A DNA stretch of 64,000 bases from Pseudomonas fortuita (GTDB lineage Bacteria; Pseudomonadota; Gammaproteobacteria; Pseudomonadales; Pseudomonadaceae). Where the stretch lies: positions 2,335,501-2,399,500 of the forward strand of contig NZ_CP114035.2 in assembly GCF_026898135.2 (NCBI RefSeq), written 5' to 3'. Below the pieces are notes generated by a model. That model saw nothing but the letters and a program-made list of their open reading frames with translations, made no database searches and had not been told where the DNA came from. The stretch's first letter is position 1. Every line of letters begins with the position of its first letter. Both the position numbers and the translations under genes were made by a program. Positions 17,287 to 24,952 of this stretch are shown here, one piece after another.

Positions 17287-18101
17287 GCGACCGCTATGCA
17301 GTGATTGGCCGACCGATCAACCACACTAAATCCCCGTTGATCCACGGCCTGTTTGCCCAGGCCAGCGGTCAGACCCTGGAGTACGGCGCGATCGAGGGCG
17401 AGCTCGAGGGTTTCGAGACCCAGGTGCTGCAATTTTGCAGTGCTGGCGGGCGGGGCATGAATATCACAGCGCCATTCAAGCTGCGCGCCTTCGAGCTTGC
17501 CGACCGGCGCAGCGAGCGGGCTGAGCTGGCGCGGGCGGCCAATGCGCTAAAGTTCGAGGATGGCCATATCTTCGCCGAGAACTTCGATGGCATCGGCTTG
17601 CTGCGGGATATCGAAGAGAACCTCGGTGAGCCGCTGCGCAACCGTCGGGTGCTGATGCTCGGCGCCGGTGGTGCGGTTCGTGGCGCGTTACTGCCCTTCC
17701 TGCAGGCTGGGCCCAGCGAGCTGGTACTTGCCAATCGCGACATGAGCAAAGCCTTGGTGCTGCGCAACGAGCTGGATCACCCAAGGTTGCGTATCAGCCG
17801 TTACGAAGCGCTGGAAGGGCAAACGTTCGACATCGTGATCAATGCCACTTCTGCCAGCCTTGTCGGTGAACAGCCGCCGTTACCTGGCGGGGTACTTGGC
17901 GGCACGCGGCTGGCCTACGAACTGGCGTATGGCAAAGGCCTCACGCCTTTCCTGCGCCTGGCCGGGGAGCGGGGTGTGACGCACCTGGCCGACGGCGTGG
18001 GCATGCTGGTCGAACAGGCGGCAGAAGCGTTTGCCTGGTGGCGCGGGGTGCGGCCCGATACGCGTGCGGTGATTGATCGCCTGACGATCCCGCTGGAGTA
18101 A
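17283..18101 (+). CDS. Shikimate/quinate dehydrogenase (AroE)-like oxidoreductase
   Basis: 272 residues, ATGA overlap with the CoA-transferase gene. Conserved AroE parts: catalytic Lys in NITAPFK, Asp in NFDGIGL, the glycine loop GAGGAVRGA for NADP, NATSASL, and VGMLVEQAAEAF near the end. The first substrate Ser is Thr here (NHTKSP in place of HSxSP) and the Thr of the NTDG motif is Phe, changes in the pocket that suggest a substrate other than plain shikimate. It is probably a catabolic paralogue, not the housekeeping AroE. Confidence 0.87.
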   Translation: MSDRYAVIGRPINHTKSPLIHGLFAQASGQTLEYGAIEGELEGFETQVLQFCSAGGRGMNITAPFKLRAFELADRRSERAELARAANALKFEDGHIFAENFDGIGLLRDIEENLGEPLRNRRVLMLGAGGAVRGALLPFLQAGPSELVLANRDMSKALVLRNELDHPRLRISRYEALEGQTFDIVINATSASLVGEQPPLPGGVLGGTRLAYELAYGKGLTPFLRLAGERGVTHLADGVGMLVEQAAEAFAWWRGVRPDTRAVIDRLTIPLE

Positions 18102-18104
18102 GGC

Positions 18105-18542
18105 ATGGTCGCCAATGTCCTGATGCTGCACGGCATCAACCACAACATGTTCGGCAAACGCGACCCGCGCCAGTACGGTACGGCCACGCTGGCCGATATC
18201 GACCAGGCCTTGCGTGCGCTGGGCGAGGAACTGGGGGCGCGGGTCGAGAGCTTCCAGACCAACTTCGAAGGCGCCATGTGCGAGCGAATCCACCAGGCGT
18301 TTGAAGAACGGGTGGATGCGGTGCTGATCAATGCCGGGGCGTGGACGCATTACAGCTATGGTATTCGCGACGCACTGGCCATTCTCGAAGCGCCGGTGGT
18401 AGAAGTACATATGTCCAATATCCATGCCAGGGAGCCGTTCCGGCACCATTCGGTGTTTGCCGACGTGGTGCGGGGGCAGATCTGTGGCTTTGGCGTAGAG
18501 ACCTACCTGCTGGCGTTGCGTGCGGCCATGCGCATGCTTTGA
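18105..18542 (+). CDS. Type II 3-dehydroquinate dehydratase (AroQ)-like protein
   Basis: 145 residues, the normal length of AroQ. The active-site set appears intact: Asn in HGINHN, Arg in GKRDP, Tyr in QYG, Asn and His in INAGAWTHYS, Glu and His in VEVHMSN, and Arg in HAREPFRHH. Differences are GINHNMFG for the usual GPNLNLLG and TNFEG for SNxEG, both in or near the flexible lid and substrate pocket. It follows the AroE-like gene by 3 bases. With AroE it could turn a quinate-like polyol into a dehydroshikimate-like product. Confidence 0.88.
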   Translation: MVANVLMLHGINHNMFGKRDPRQYGTATLADIDQALRALGEELGARVESFQTNFEGAMCERIHQAFEERVDAVLINAGAWTHYSYGIRDALAILEAPVVEVHMSNIHAREPFRHHSVFADVVRGQICGFGVETYLLALRAAMRML

Positions 18543-18566
18543 GCCAAGGCATCGACTTTTGTGGGC

Positions 18567-18586
18567 GTGGGCATGTCCGTGCCCAC
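18567..18586 (+). terminator. Hairpin after the AroE/AroQ operon, possible weak terminator
   Basis: GTGGGCA-TGTCCG-TGCCCAC is a perfect 7-bp stem 25 bases after the AroQ-like stop. There is no T-run, so it may only reduce read-through into the MFS gene that follows. Confidence 0.35.
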
Positions 18587-18637
18587 AGGGTGCGCTCAAA
18601 AGCCCATGATGCATCACCGACCCGAAGGAACTCTACC

Positions 18638-20050
18638 GTGTCTAGCCCGGCAGTGACCAATACCTCCCGCCACGCTACCTGCATTGCCTTGCTGGTCGCT
18701 ATCACCTTCTTCATGGAAAACCTCGACGCCACCGTGATTGCCACGGCACTGCCGCAAATGGCCAGTGACTTCGGTGAAAGCGCGGTCAGCCTGAATATCG
18801 GCATCAGTGCCTACTTGCTGGCCGTTGCGGTGTTCATCCCACTCAGTGGCTGGGTGGCCGACCGTTATGGCCCGCGACGGGTTTTTGCTGGCGCCATCGG
18901 GCTGTTTACCGTGGCTTCGTTGCTGTGCGGTATGGCCCCCAGCCTGGAAACCTTTGTCGGGGCTCGGGTACTGCAGGGCATTGGAGGTGCGCTGATGGTG
19001 CCGGTGGGCCGGTTGGTGGTGCTGCGCACAACCGAGAAAAAAGACCTGGTGAGAATGCTCGCGGTAATCACCTGGCCTGGCCTGGTGGCGCCAGTATTGG
19101 GCCCACCGCTTGGCGGCCTGATCGTCACGCATTGGTCGTGGCCCTGGATCTTTTACCTGAACATCCCCCTCGGGTTGCTGGCCATTGCGGCGGCCTGGCT
19201 ACTGATTCCTGATGCGCGGTCAGCTGAAAAGCGCCGCTTCGACACGCTGGGGTTCGTTTGCCTGGCGTCGGCATGTGCAGCGTGGCTGGTCGGCCTGGAA
19301 ATGCTTGGCTCTCTGGCGGGGGGTAGCCTGGGCGCCGGGCTGGCACTGGTGTCGCTGGGCGGCTTGCTTACCTGGTTGGCGATTCGCCATTGTCAGCGGC
19401 ATCCATCGCCGCTTTTGCCACTGGATACCTTGTCTATCCCCACGTTCAGGGTCAGCATCGTGGGTGGGACCTTGTTCCGCCTCTCGATCAGTGCCTTGCC
19501 GTTCCTTATCCCGTTGCTGCTGCAGATTGGTTTCGGCTTGTCGCCGGTGGATGCCGGGCTGCTGGTACTGGCGATCTTCGCTGGCAACCTGGCGATGAAG
19601 CCGTTTACCACCGGCTTGCTGCGCCGCTATGGTTTCCGCCGCGTGTTGCTGGTCAACGGGCTGATTGGCGTTGGTTGCATTCTGGCTTGCCTGGGCTTGC
19701 AGCAAGGCATGCCGTGGTACGGGATGGCCGTGGTGTTGTTCGTGGGCGGGCTTTCGCGCTCGATGCAGTTCACCACCTACAACGCCGTCGGCTTTGCCGA
19801 AGTGCCCAAGCAGCAGATGGGCGAGGCGTCGACGTTATTCAGCATGTGCTTCCAGCTGGCGATGGCGTTGGGTGTTGCGGTGGTGGCATTGCTGCTGCGT
19901 GTGGCGATGATGGTGCGGGGCGGCGAAGGCGGGTTGACGGTCAGCGACTTCCACTGGGCGTTGATTGGCGTTGCCTTGATTGCCTGTGTGGCGTTGGCCG
20001 ATGCCATTCGCTTGCCGCGCAACGCCGGGGAACAGGTGCTGCGCACCTGA
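18638..20050 (+). CDS. MFS transporter, DHA2-like
   Basis: 470 residues from a GTG with AAGGA upstream; the frame is open far upstream but overlaps the AroQ-like gene there. It starts with a short polar tail and then ITFFMENLDATVIATALPQMA (DHA2 motif D1), GWVADRYGPRR (motif A) and PGLVAPVLGPPLGG (motif C type), with about 14 helices. Same strand as the preceding operon and 95 bases after it. It could export a pathway product or an unrelated drug. Confidence 0.85.
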   Translation: MSSPAVTNTSRHATCIALLVAITFFMENLDATVIATALPQMASDFGESAVSLNIGISAYLLAVAVFIPLSGWVADRYGPRRVFAGAIGLFTVASLLCGMAPSLETFVGARVLQGIGGALMVPVGRLVVLRTTEKKDLVRMLAVITWPGLVAPVLGPPLGGLIVTHWSWPWIFYLNIPLGLLAIAAAWLLIPDARSAEKRRFDTLGFVCLASACAAWLVGLEMLGSLAGGSLGAGLALVSLGGLLTWLAIRHCQRHPSPLLPLDTLSIPTFRVSIVGGTLFRLSISALPFLIPLLLQIGFGLSPVDAGLLVLAIFAGNLAMKPFTTGLLRRYGFRRVLLVNGLIGVGCILACLGLQQGMPWYGMAVVLFVGGLSRSMQFTTYNAVGFAEVPKQQMGEASTLFSMCFQLAMALGVAVVALLLRVAMMVRGGEGGLTVSDFHWALIGVALIACVALADAIRLPRNAGEQVLRT

Positions 20051-20078
20051 GACCAGCGACAGGGCCGGTACCGGTCAC

Positions 20079-20855
20079 TCAACCCTGCAAGGCATCGCGC
20101 AACTGAATGACGCCGTCAAGCGTCAGCGCCTGGGCCGAGTAGCACAGGCCGATACGCCGGCGCAGGTCGAGCTGCGGCATTGGCTCGATGCGCACACCGC
20201 GGTGTTCGGTGGCAAGTGACTCCGGCACGATCGCGGCACCCACGCCTGCGGCAACCAGCTCCAGAGCCAGGGCAAAGGTGTCTGCTTCTGCGACCAGAAT
20301 ACCGCTGTAGAAAGGTTGCAGGCGCTGATGGCTGGGCTGTGCAGGGCAGGTGACCCAGCGCGCTTGAGTAGTTGTTGTTTGGTGCGCAACCGCGAGCACG
20401 AACGGGTCGCTGTGCAGCGGCAGAAACAACTCATCTTCACAGCGCAGTTCTTCGCTGGCCAGCCGCACCTCGCCCATGCAGCCGCTCACCAGTTGCAGGC
20501 GCACCGGGGGCTGAATGCCCGCCGCTGCCAGCACCACCTGGCCCAGCACAGCGGCACTCACGTCCTGCCCCACACCGATCTGCAACGGCGCACGTTCACG
20601 ATCGCCTTTGAAACGGCCGAGCAGGCGGTTGGCGTCGGCGACCATGCGCTGCGCTTCGGGGTACAGCGCGCGGGCATCCTCGGTCACCTCGACGCCGCGG
20701 GCCTGGCGCACGAACAGCGTGGTGCCCAGCGCCTGCTCCAGTGCCCTGATGCTACCGGAAAGCGCCGGTTGGCTGAGGTGTATCGAACGCGCGGCGGCGG
20801 TGATGTTGCGTTCTTCGAACACGGCGATGAAGGCGCGAAGCTGGCGATAATCCAT
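20079..20855 (-). CDS. LysR-family regulator, short effector domain
   Basis: 258 residues, about 40 shorter than normal. The HTH is sound (MDYRQLRAFIAVFEERNITAAARSIHLSQPALSGSIRALEQALGTTLF). The effector domain starts at LQIGVGQDVSA, but the segment that usually runs through a GELDLAL-type strand is compressed (GCMGEVRLASEELRCEDE). It may still be functional; the reading frame is clean. It is divergent from an SDR gene, with a classic LysR-type dyad between them. Confidence 0.85.
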   Translation of the reverse strand: MDYRQLRAFIAVFEERNITAAARSIHLSQPALSGSIRALEQALGTTLFVRQARGVEVTEDARALYPEAQRMVADANRLLGRFKGDRERAPLQIGVGQDVSAAVLGQVVLAAAGIQPPVRLQLVSGCMGEVRLASEELRCEDELFLPLHSDPFVLAVAHQTTTTQARWVTCPAQPSHQRLQPFYSGILVAEADTFALALELVAAGVGAAIVPESLATEHRGVRIEPMPQLDLRRRIGLCYSAQALTLDGVIQLRDALQG

Positions 20856-20882
20856 GAGGTACCCATAAGTGATGCCGATGGC

Positions 20883-20909
20883 TGCGAAAAGAATTTCCCA
20901 TTTTTCGCA
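20883..20909. promoter_or_regulatory. T-N11-A type dyad, candidate LysR operator
   Basis: TGCGAAAA-N11-TTTTCGCA, a perfect 8-bp dyad with the 11-base spacer common in LysR recognition sites, 28 bases upstream of the LysR start and 69 upstream of the SDR start. Confidence 0.6.
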
Positions 20910-20977
20910 AGAAAAAGCAGCTTTTATACTTGCTCTACTTCTGACCCATAGGCAAATCGGATAACAGGATGGCGACC

Positions 20978-21709
20978 ATGACCCACACCCATAAACCTTT
21001 GGTAGTCATTACCGGTGCCAGCTCCGGCATCGGCCTGGCCACCGCCAAGCTGCTGTCCAGCCGTGGCCACGCCCTGTTGCTGCTGTCCCGCCGTCTGGCA
21101 CCCATGCAACAACTGCAGCTGCCCAACAGCCTGGCGCTGGCGGTCGATGTCACCGACCGCGCGGCTGTGCTGGCAGCCGTTGCTGAAGCCGAGACGCGCT
21201 TCGGCCCGGTAGACGCGATCATCAACAATGCCGGCGTGATGCTGCTGGGCAATATCGCTACCCAGGACCCAGAGCAGTGGGACCGTATGCTCGACGTCAA
21301 CGTGGGTGGCCTGCTCAACGGGATCCATGCGGTCGCCAGTGGCATGGTCGAGCGCAGGCAGGGCACCATCATCAACGTGAGTTCCGTGGCCGGGCGCAAG
21401 GCCTTCCCCAACCATGTCGCCTACGTCGGGACCAAGTTCGCCGTAACCGGCCTGTCGGAAAACCTGCGTGAAGAACTGGCCCCGAGCAACGTGCGGGTAA
21501 TCACCATCGAGCCGGGCGCAGTCGACACCGAACTGCTCAGCCACACGACCGATGCCGCCATCAAGGCAGGCTACAACGACTGGAAGCAGGAGATGGGCGG
21601 GGTGCTCACGGCCGAGACCATTGCCGAGACCATCGGTTTCGCCTATGGCCAGCCGCAGTCCGTGTGCATCCGCGAAATCGTGGTGTGCGCTACCCGCCAG
21701 CAGCAATGA
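20978..21709 (+). CDS. Short-chain dehydrogenase/reductase (SDR)
   Basis: About 243 residues from the ATG at 20978, which has ACAGGA at good spacing (an ATG at 20969 is too close to it). Classical SDR: TGASSGIG cofactor loop, NNAG at IINNAGVM, catalytic Ser in INVSSVAG, and the YxxxK motif as YVGTK. The C-terminal part follows the DltE/YdfG-like pattern EPGAVDTEL. It probably reduces a ketone or aldehyde with NADPH. Likely a target of the divergent LysR. Confidence 0.88.
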   Translation: MTHTHKPLVVITGASSGIGLATAKLLSSRGHALLLLSRRLAPMQQLQLPNSLALAVDVTDRAAVLAAVAEAETRFGPVDAIINNAGVMLLGNIATQDPEQWDRMLDVNVGGLLNGIHAVASGMVERRQGTIINVSSVAGRKAFPNHVAYVGTKFAVTGLSENLREELAPSNVRVITIEPGAVDTELLSHTTDAAIKAGYNDWKQEMGGVLTAETIAETIGFAYGQPQSVCIREIVVCATRQQQ

Positions 21710-21757
21710 CTGGCCCGATCGCGACATAAGGCCGCGCCAGGCTTTAGAGATGTGCTG

Positions 21758-23263
21758 TCAGTGCATGTGCGCCACTGGCACCTTGACCGGTTTCAAATGC
21801 CCCTCATCAGGCTCCATGATCGGCACCTCGTTGCCATGGCGGTCATACAGCTTGCCATCACGGAACACATCACCTTCATTCAGCCCGGCGATATCCCGGT
21901 AGCGCAGGGTGCGTTCGCTGGCAGCGACAAAGACCGACTGTTGGTCGGAGTTGCCGGCGCGCAGGTGGTTGAACAGCAAGTTGAGCAGAATCGCCATGAT
22001 CGCCGCCGAGCTGATGCCGGAGTGGAAAATGGTCTCGAACCAGGTCGGGAAGTGGTGATAGAAGCCCGGCGCCGCGATCGGGATCATGCCAAAGCCGATC
22101 GAGGTGGCGACAATGATCAGGTTCATGTTGTTGCGGTAGTCCACCTGGGCCAGGGTGCGGATGCCGCTGGCTGCGACCGTGCCGAATAGCACCAGCCCGG
22201 CACCACCGAGTACGGCGGTAGGTACCGCGGCCACCAGTCTGCCCATGACCGGCAGCAGCCCCAGCGTGACCAGGATCAGGCCGGCGCTGGCCACCACGTA
22301 GCGGCTCTTGACCCCTGTCACGGCGACCAGGCCGACGTTCTGCGCGAAGGCACTTTGCGTGAACGAGCCGAACAACGGCGCCAAGGCGCTGGAGATCATG
22401 TCGGCCCGCAGGCCATTGCCCAGCCGTTTGGAGTCCACCGGGGTGCCGATGATTTCACCTACGGCCAGGATGTCTGCCGAAGTCTCCACCATGGTCACCA
22501 CAATGACGATAAGCATCGACAGTATCGCTGCTACCTGGAACTGCGGGGCGCCAAAGTGCAGCACTTCGGGCATGGCCACCCACGGCCCTTGCAGCGCCTG
22601 GGAGAAATCGGCCATGCCGGTGGCCATCGCGGCCAGCGTGCCGATCACGATTGCCAGCAAGATCGACAGGCGCGACAGGCTGGCACTGCCCAGCTTGCTC
22701 AGCAGCAGTACCGAGGCCAGGGTGAACGCCGCCAGGCCGATGTTTGCCGGGCTGCCGAAGTCGGCGGCCTGGCTGTTGCCGCCCATGGCCCAGCGCGCGG
22801 TAACCGGCATCAGGGTCAGGCCGATGGTGGTGATGACGATGCCTGTCACCAGCGGTGGGAAGTACCTGATGATGCGCGAGAACAGCGGCGTGATCAGCAG
22901 GCCGACCAGTGATGACACGATTACCGCGCCGAACACCACCTGCATGCCGCCGGTGCCGTCATTGCCGATGATCGCAACCATGGTGGCGACGCTGGCAAAG
23001 GAAACCCCCTGCACCAGCGGCAAGCGGCAGCCGAAGAAGGGAATGCCCAAGGTCTGCAGCAATGTCGCCAGGCCACCGGCGAACAACGAGGCGGCAATCA
23101 GCAGGCCGACATCGCCAGCGCTGAGGCCTGCGGCCTGGCCGATGATCAGCGGTACGGCGATCATGCCGCCGTACATGGTCAGCACATGTTGCAGGCCATA
23201 GGCCAGGTTGGCGCCCACGCCGAGGTTCTCGTCTTCGGGACGAGGGGAAGCGGGAGAAGTCAT
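21758..23263 (-). CDS. NCS2 purine (xanthine/urate-type) permease
   Basis: 501 residues, about 14 helices, inner membrane. NCS2 features: LAYGLQHVLTMYGG at the start, the QGVSFA segment, VETSADILAVGEI with the substrate-contact Glu, and GSFTQSAFAQNVGLVAVTGVKSRYV (the Q-N-x-G motif). It has an extra hydrophilic C-terminus of about 60 residues (RTLRYRDIAGLNEGDVF and after). Located 121 bases downstream of the 8-oxoguanine deaminase gene on the same strand, which supports a purine substrate. Confidence 0.9.
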   Translation of the reverse strand: MTSPASPRPEDENLGVGANLAYGLQHVLTMYGGMIAVPLIIGQAAGLSAGDVGLLIAASLFAGGLATLLQTLGIPFFGCRLPLVQGVSFASVATMVAIIGNDGTGGMQVVFGAVIVSSLVGLLITPLFSRIIRYFPPLVTGIVITTIGLTLMPVTARWAMGGNSQAADFGSPANIGLAAFTLASVLLLSKLGSASLSRLSILLAIVIGTLAAMATGMADFSQALQGPWVAMPEVLHFGAPQFQVAAILSMLIVIVVTMVETSADILAVGEIIGTPVDSKRLGNGLRADMISSALAPLFGSFTQSAFAQNVGLVAVTGVKSRYVVASAGLILVTLGLLPVMGRLVAAVPTAVLGGAGLVLFGTVAASGIRTLAQVDYRNNMNLIIVATSIGFGMIPIAAPGFYHHFPTWFETIFHSGISSAAIMAILLNLLFNHLRAGNSDQQSVFVAASERTLRYRDIAGLNEGDVFRDGKLYDRHGNEVPIMEPDEGHLKPVKVPVAHMH

Positions 23264-23384
23264 GGTGAGTAGCTCGCTTTATTGTTTTATGCGTCTAACA
23301 GCACGGTCTCAGTCGCATTCGTTGAGTTTTGAGTGGGAGGCGTGGGCTGCTGCAACCGGTCTTGGCCGCAGCAGCCCGGGTCCA

Positions 23385-24758
23385 TCAGTTGCCGCTGACC
23401 AACTGGTGTGCCAGCTGGTTGTGGCGCTCCAGCACGCGTGGCAGGTCGACGGTGGCCAACTGGCCGTCTTTCACCACGACGCGGCCGTTGATCACGCTGG
23501 TGTGCACCTGGGTCGGGGTGCAGAACACCAGTGCCGCCAGCGGGTCGTGGTGGCCACCGGCATAGGCGACGTGGCCGAGGTCGAAGGCGACGAAGTCGGC
23601 GACCATGCCCGGGGCCAGGGCGCCGATGTCGTTGCGGTTGAGCACCTTGGCGCCGCCGAGGGTGGCGATTTCCAGCGCTTCGCGGGCGGTCATGGCGTCG
23701 GGGCCGAAGCCTACCCGCTGCAGCAGCAGGGCCTGGCGCACTTCACCGATCATGCTGGCGCCGTCGTTGGAGGCAGAGCCGTCGACCCCAAGGCCCACCG
23801 GTACGCCGTGGTCGCGCATCTTGCGTATCGGGGCAATGCCCGAGGCCAGGCGCATGTTCGAGCATGGGCAGTGGGCGACGCCGGTGCCGGTGCGGGCGAA
23901 CAGCTCGATGCCGTGCTGGTCGAGCTGCACGCAGTGGGCATGCCATACGTCGTGACCGACCCAGCCGAGGTCCTCGGCGTACTCGGCAGGGGTCATGCCG
24001 AACTTTTCGCGGCTGTAGGCGATGTCGTTCACGTTCTCAGCCAAGTGAGTGTGCAGCGACACGCCATAGTGGCGTGCCAGCACGGCGGCTTCGCGCATCA
24101 GGTCACGGCTGACCGAGAAGGGTGAGCAGGGTGCTACCACGATGCGGCGCATCGAGCCGTGGCTGGCATCGTGGTAGTCCTCGATCAGGCGTTGGGATTC
24201 CTTGAGGATGTCAGCTTCCTTTTCCACCACCGCGTCCGGCGGCAGGCCGCCCTGGCTCTGGCCCACGCTCATGCTGCCGCGCGCGGCGTGGAAGCGCATG
24301 CCGATCTCGGCGGCGGCGTGGATGCTGTCGTCCAGCTTGCAGCCGTTGGGGTAGATGTACAGGTGGTCGCTGGAGGTGGTGCAGCCCGACAGGATCAGTT
24401 CGGCCATGGCGGTCTGGGTCGACACCGCGATCATCTCAGGGGTCAGGCGCGCCCAGATCGGGTACAGGTTGGTCAGCCAGTTGAACAGCTCACCGTCCTG
24501 GGCTGCCGGCACCACGCGAGTGAGGCTCTGATACATGTGGTGGTGGGTGTTGACCAGGCCTGGGATGACCACTTTGCCGGCCATGTCGAGGACCACGTCG
24601 GCCTGTTGTGGCAGGGTGTCAGTGGGGCCGACCTGGGTGATCAGGTTGTCTTCGATGTACAGGCCGCCATTCTTGATCTCGCGGCGTTCGCCGTCCATGG
24701 TGACCAGAAGTGCGGCGTTTTTGACGAGGAGGGTTTGCTTACCGGTTGCAGATAACAT
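23385..24758 (-). CDS. 8-oxoguanine deaminase
   Basis: 457 residues, amidohydrolase superfamily. Metal ligands appear in NTHHHMYQ, HTHLAE and VDGSASND, with HAHCVQL between. The overall sequence follows the P. aeruginosa PA0142 type, shown to deaminate 8-oxoguanine to urate (family knowledge; recalled, not searched). It pairs with the downstream NCS2 permease, so the unit would take up an oxidised or normal purine and feed it to urate breakdown. ATG at 24758. Confidence 0.87.
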   Translation of the reverse strand: MLSATGKQTLLVKNAALLVTMDGERREIKNGGLYIEDNLITQVGPTDTLPQQADVVLDMAGKVVIPGLVNTHHHMYQSLTRVVPAAQDGELFNWLTNLYPIWARLTPEMIAVSTQTAMAELILSGCTTSSDHLYIYPNGCKLDDSIHAAAEIGMRFHAARGSMSVGQSQGGLPPDAVVEKEADILKESQRLIEDYHDASHGSMRRIVVAPCSPFSVSRDLMREAAVLARHYGVSLHTHLAENVNDIAYSREKFGMTPAEYAEDLGWVGHDVWHAHCVQLDQHGIELFARTGTGVAHCPCSNMRLASGIAPIRKMRDHGVPVGLGVDGSASNDGASMIGEVRQALLLQRVGFGPDAMTAREALEIATLGGAKVLNRNDIGALAPGMVADFVAFDLGHVAYAGGHHDPLAALVFCTPTQVHTSVINGRVVVKDGQLATVDLPRVLERHNQLAHQLVSGN

Positions 24759-24835
24759 GGCTTAAGCCCGTTGCAATACGCCTTGGCGATTACCGAGGTC
24801 GTAGGCGAGGGATAATGTAATCAGGAAACCTGTAA

Positions 24836-24851
24836 GTTGTATACATTCAAC
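24836..24851. promoter_or_regulatory. Imperfect palindrome in the purine-gene control region
   Basis: GTTGTATACATTCAAC, with 12 of 16 positions symmetric, contains TGTATACA. It is 78 bases upstream of the deaminase start and about 100 upstream of the divergent MFS gene. A candidate operator for a purine-responsive repressor; no regulator gene is adjacent. Confidence 0.35.
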
Positions 24852-24952
24852 TGCAATTGATGATCTTGATTCATTCAATTCGTGAAAAATAACCAAAAAT
24901 AGGAATTTTATTTACCAATAGACTGGCAGCATCTTTTCTGGAGCCTGTTTTG

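Noticed and set aside
24759..24952. Possible purine riboswitch upstream of the deaminase
   Set aside because: No conserved three-way-junction elements or loop sequences of the purine aptamer were seen on either strand; the region looks like a simple promoter with a short palindrome.
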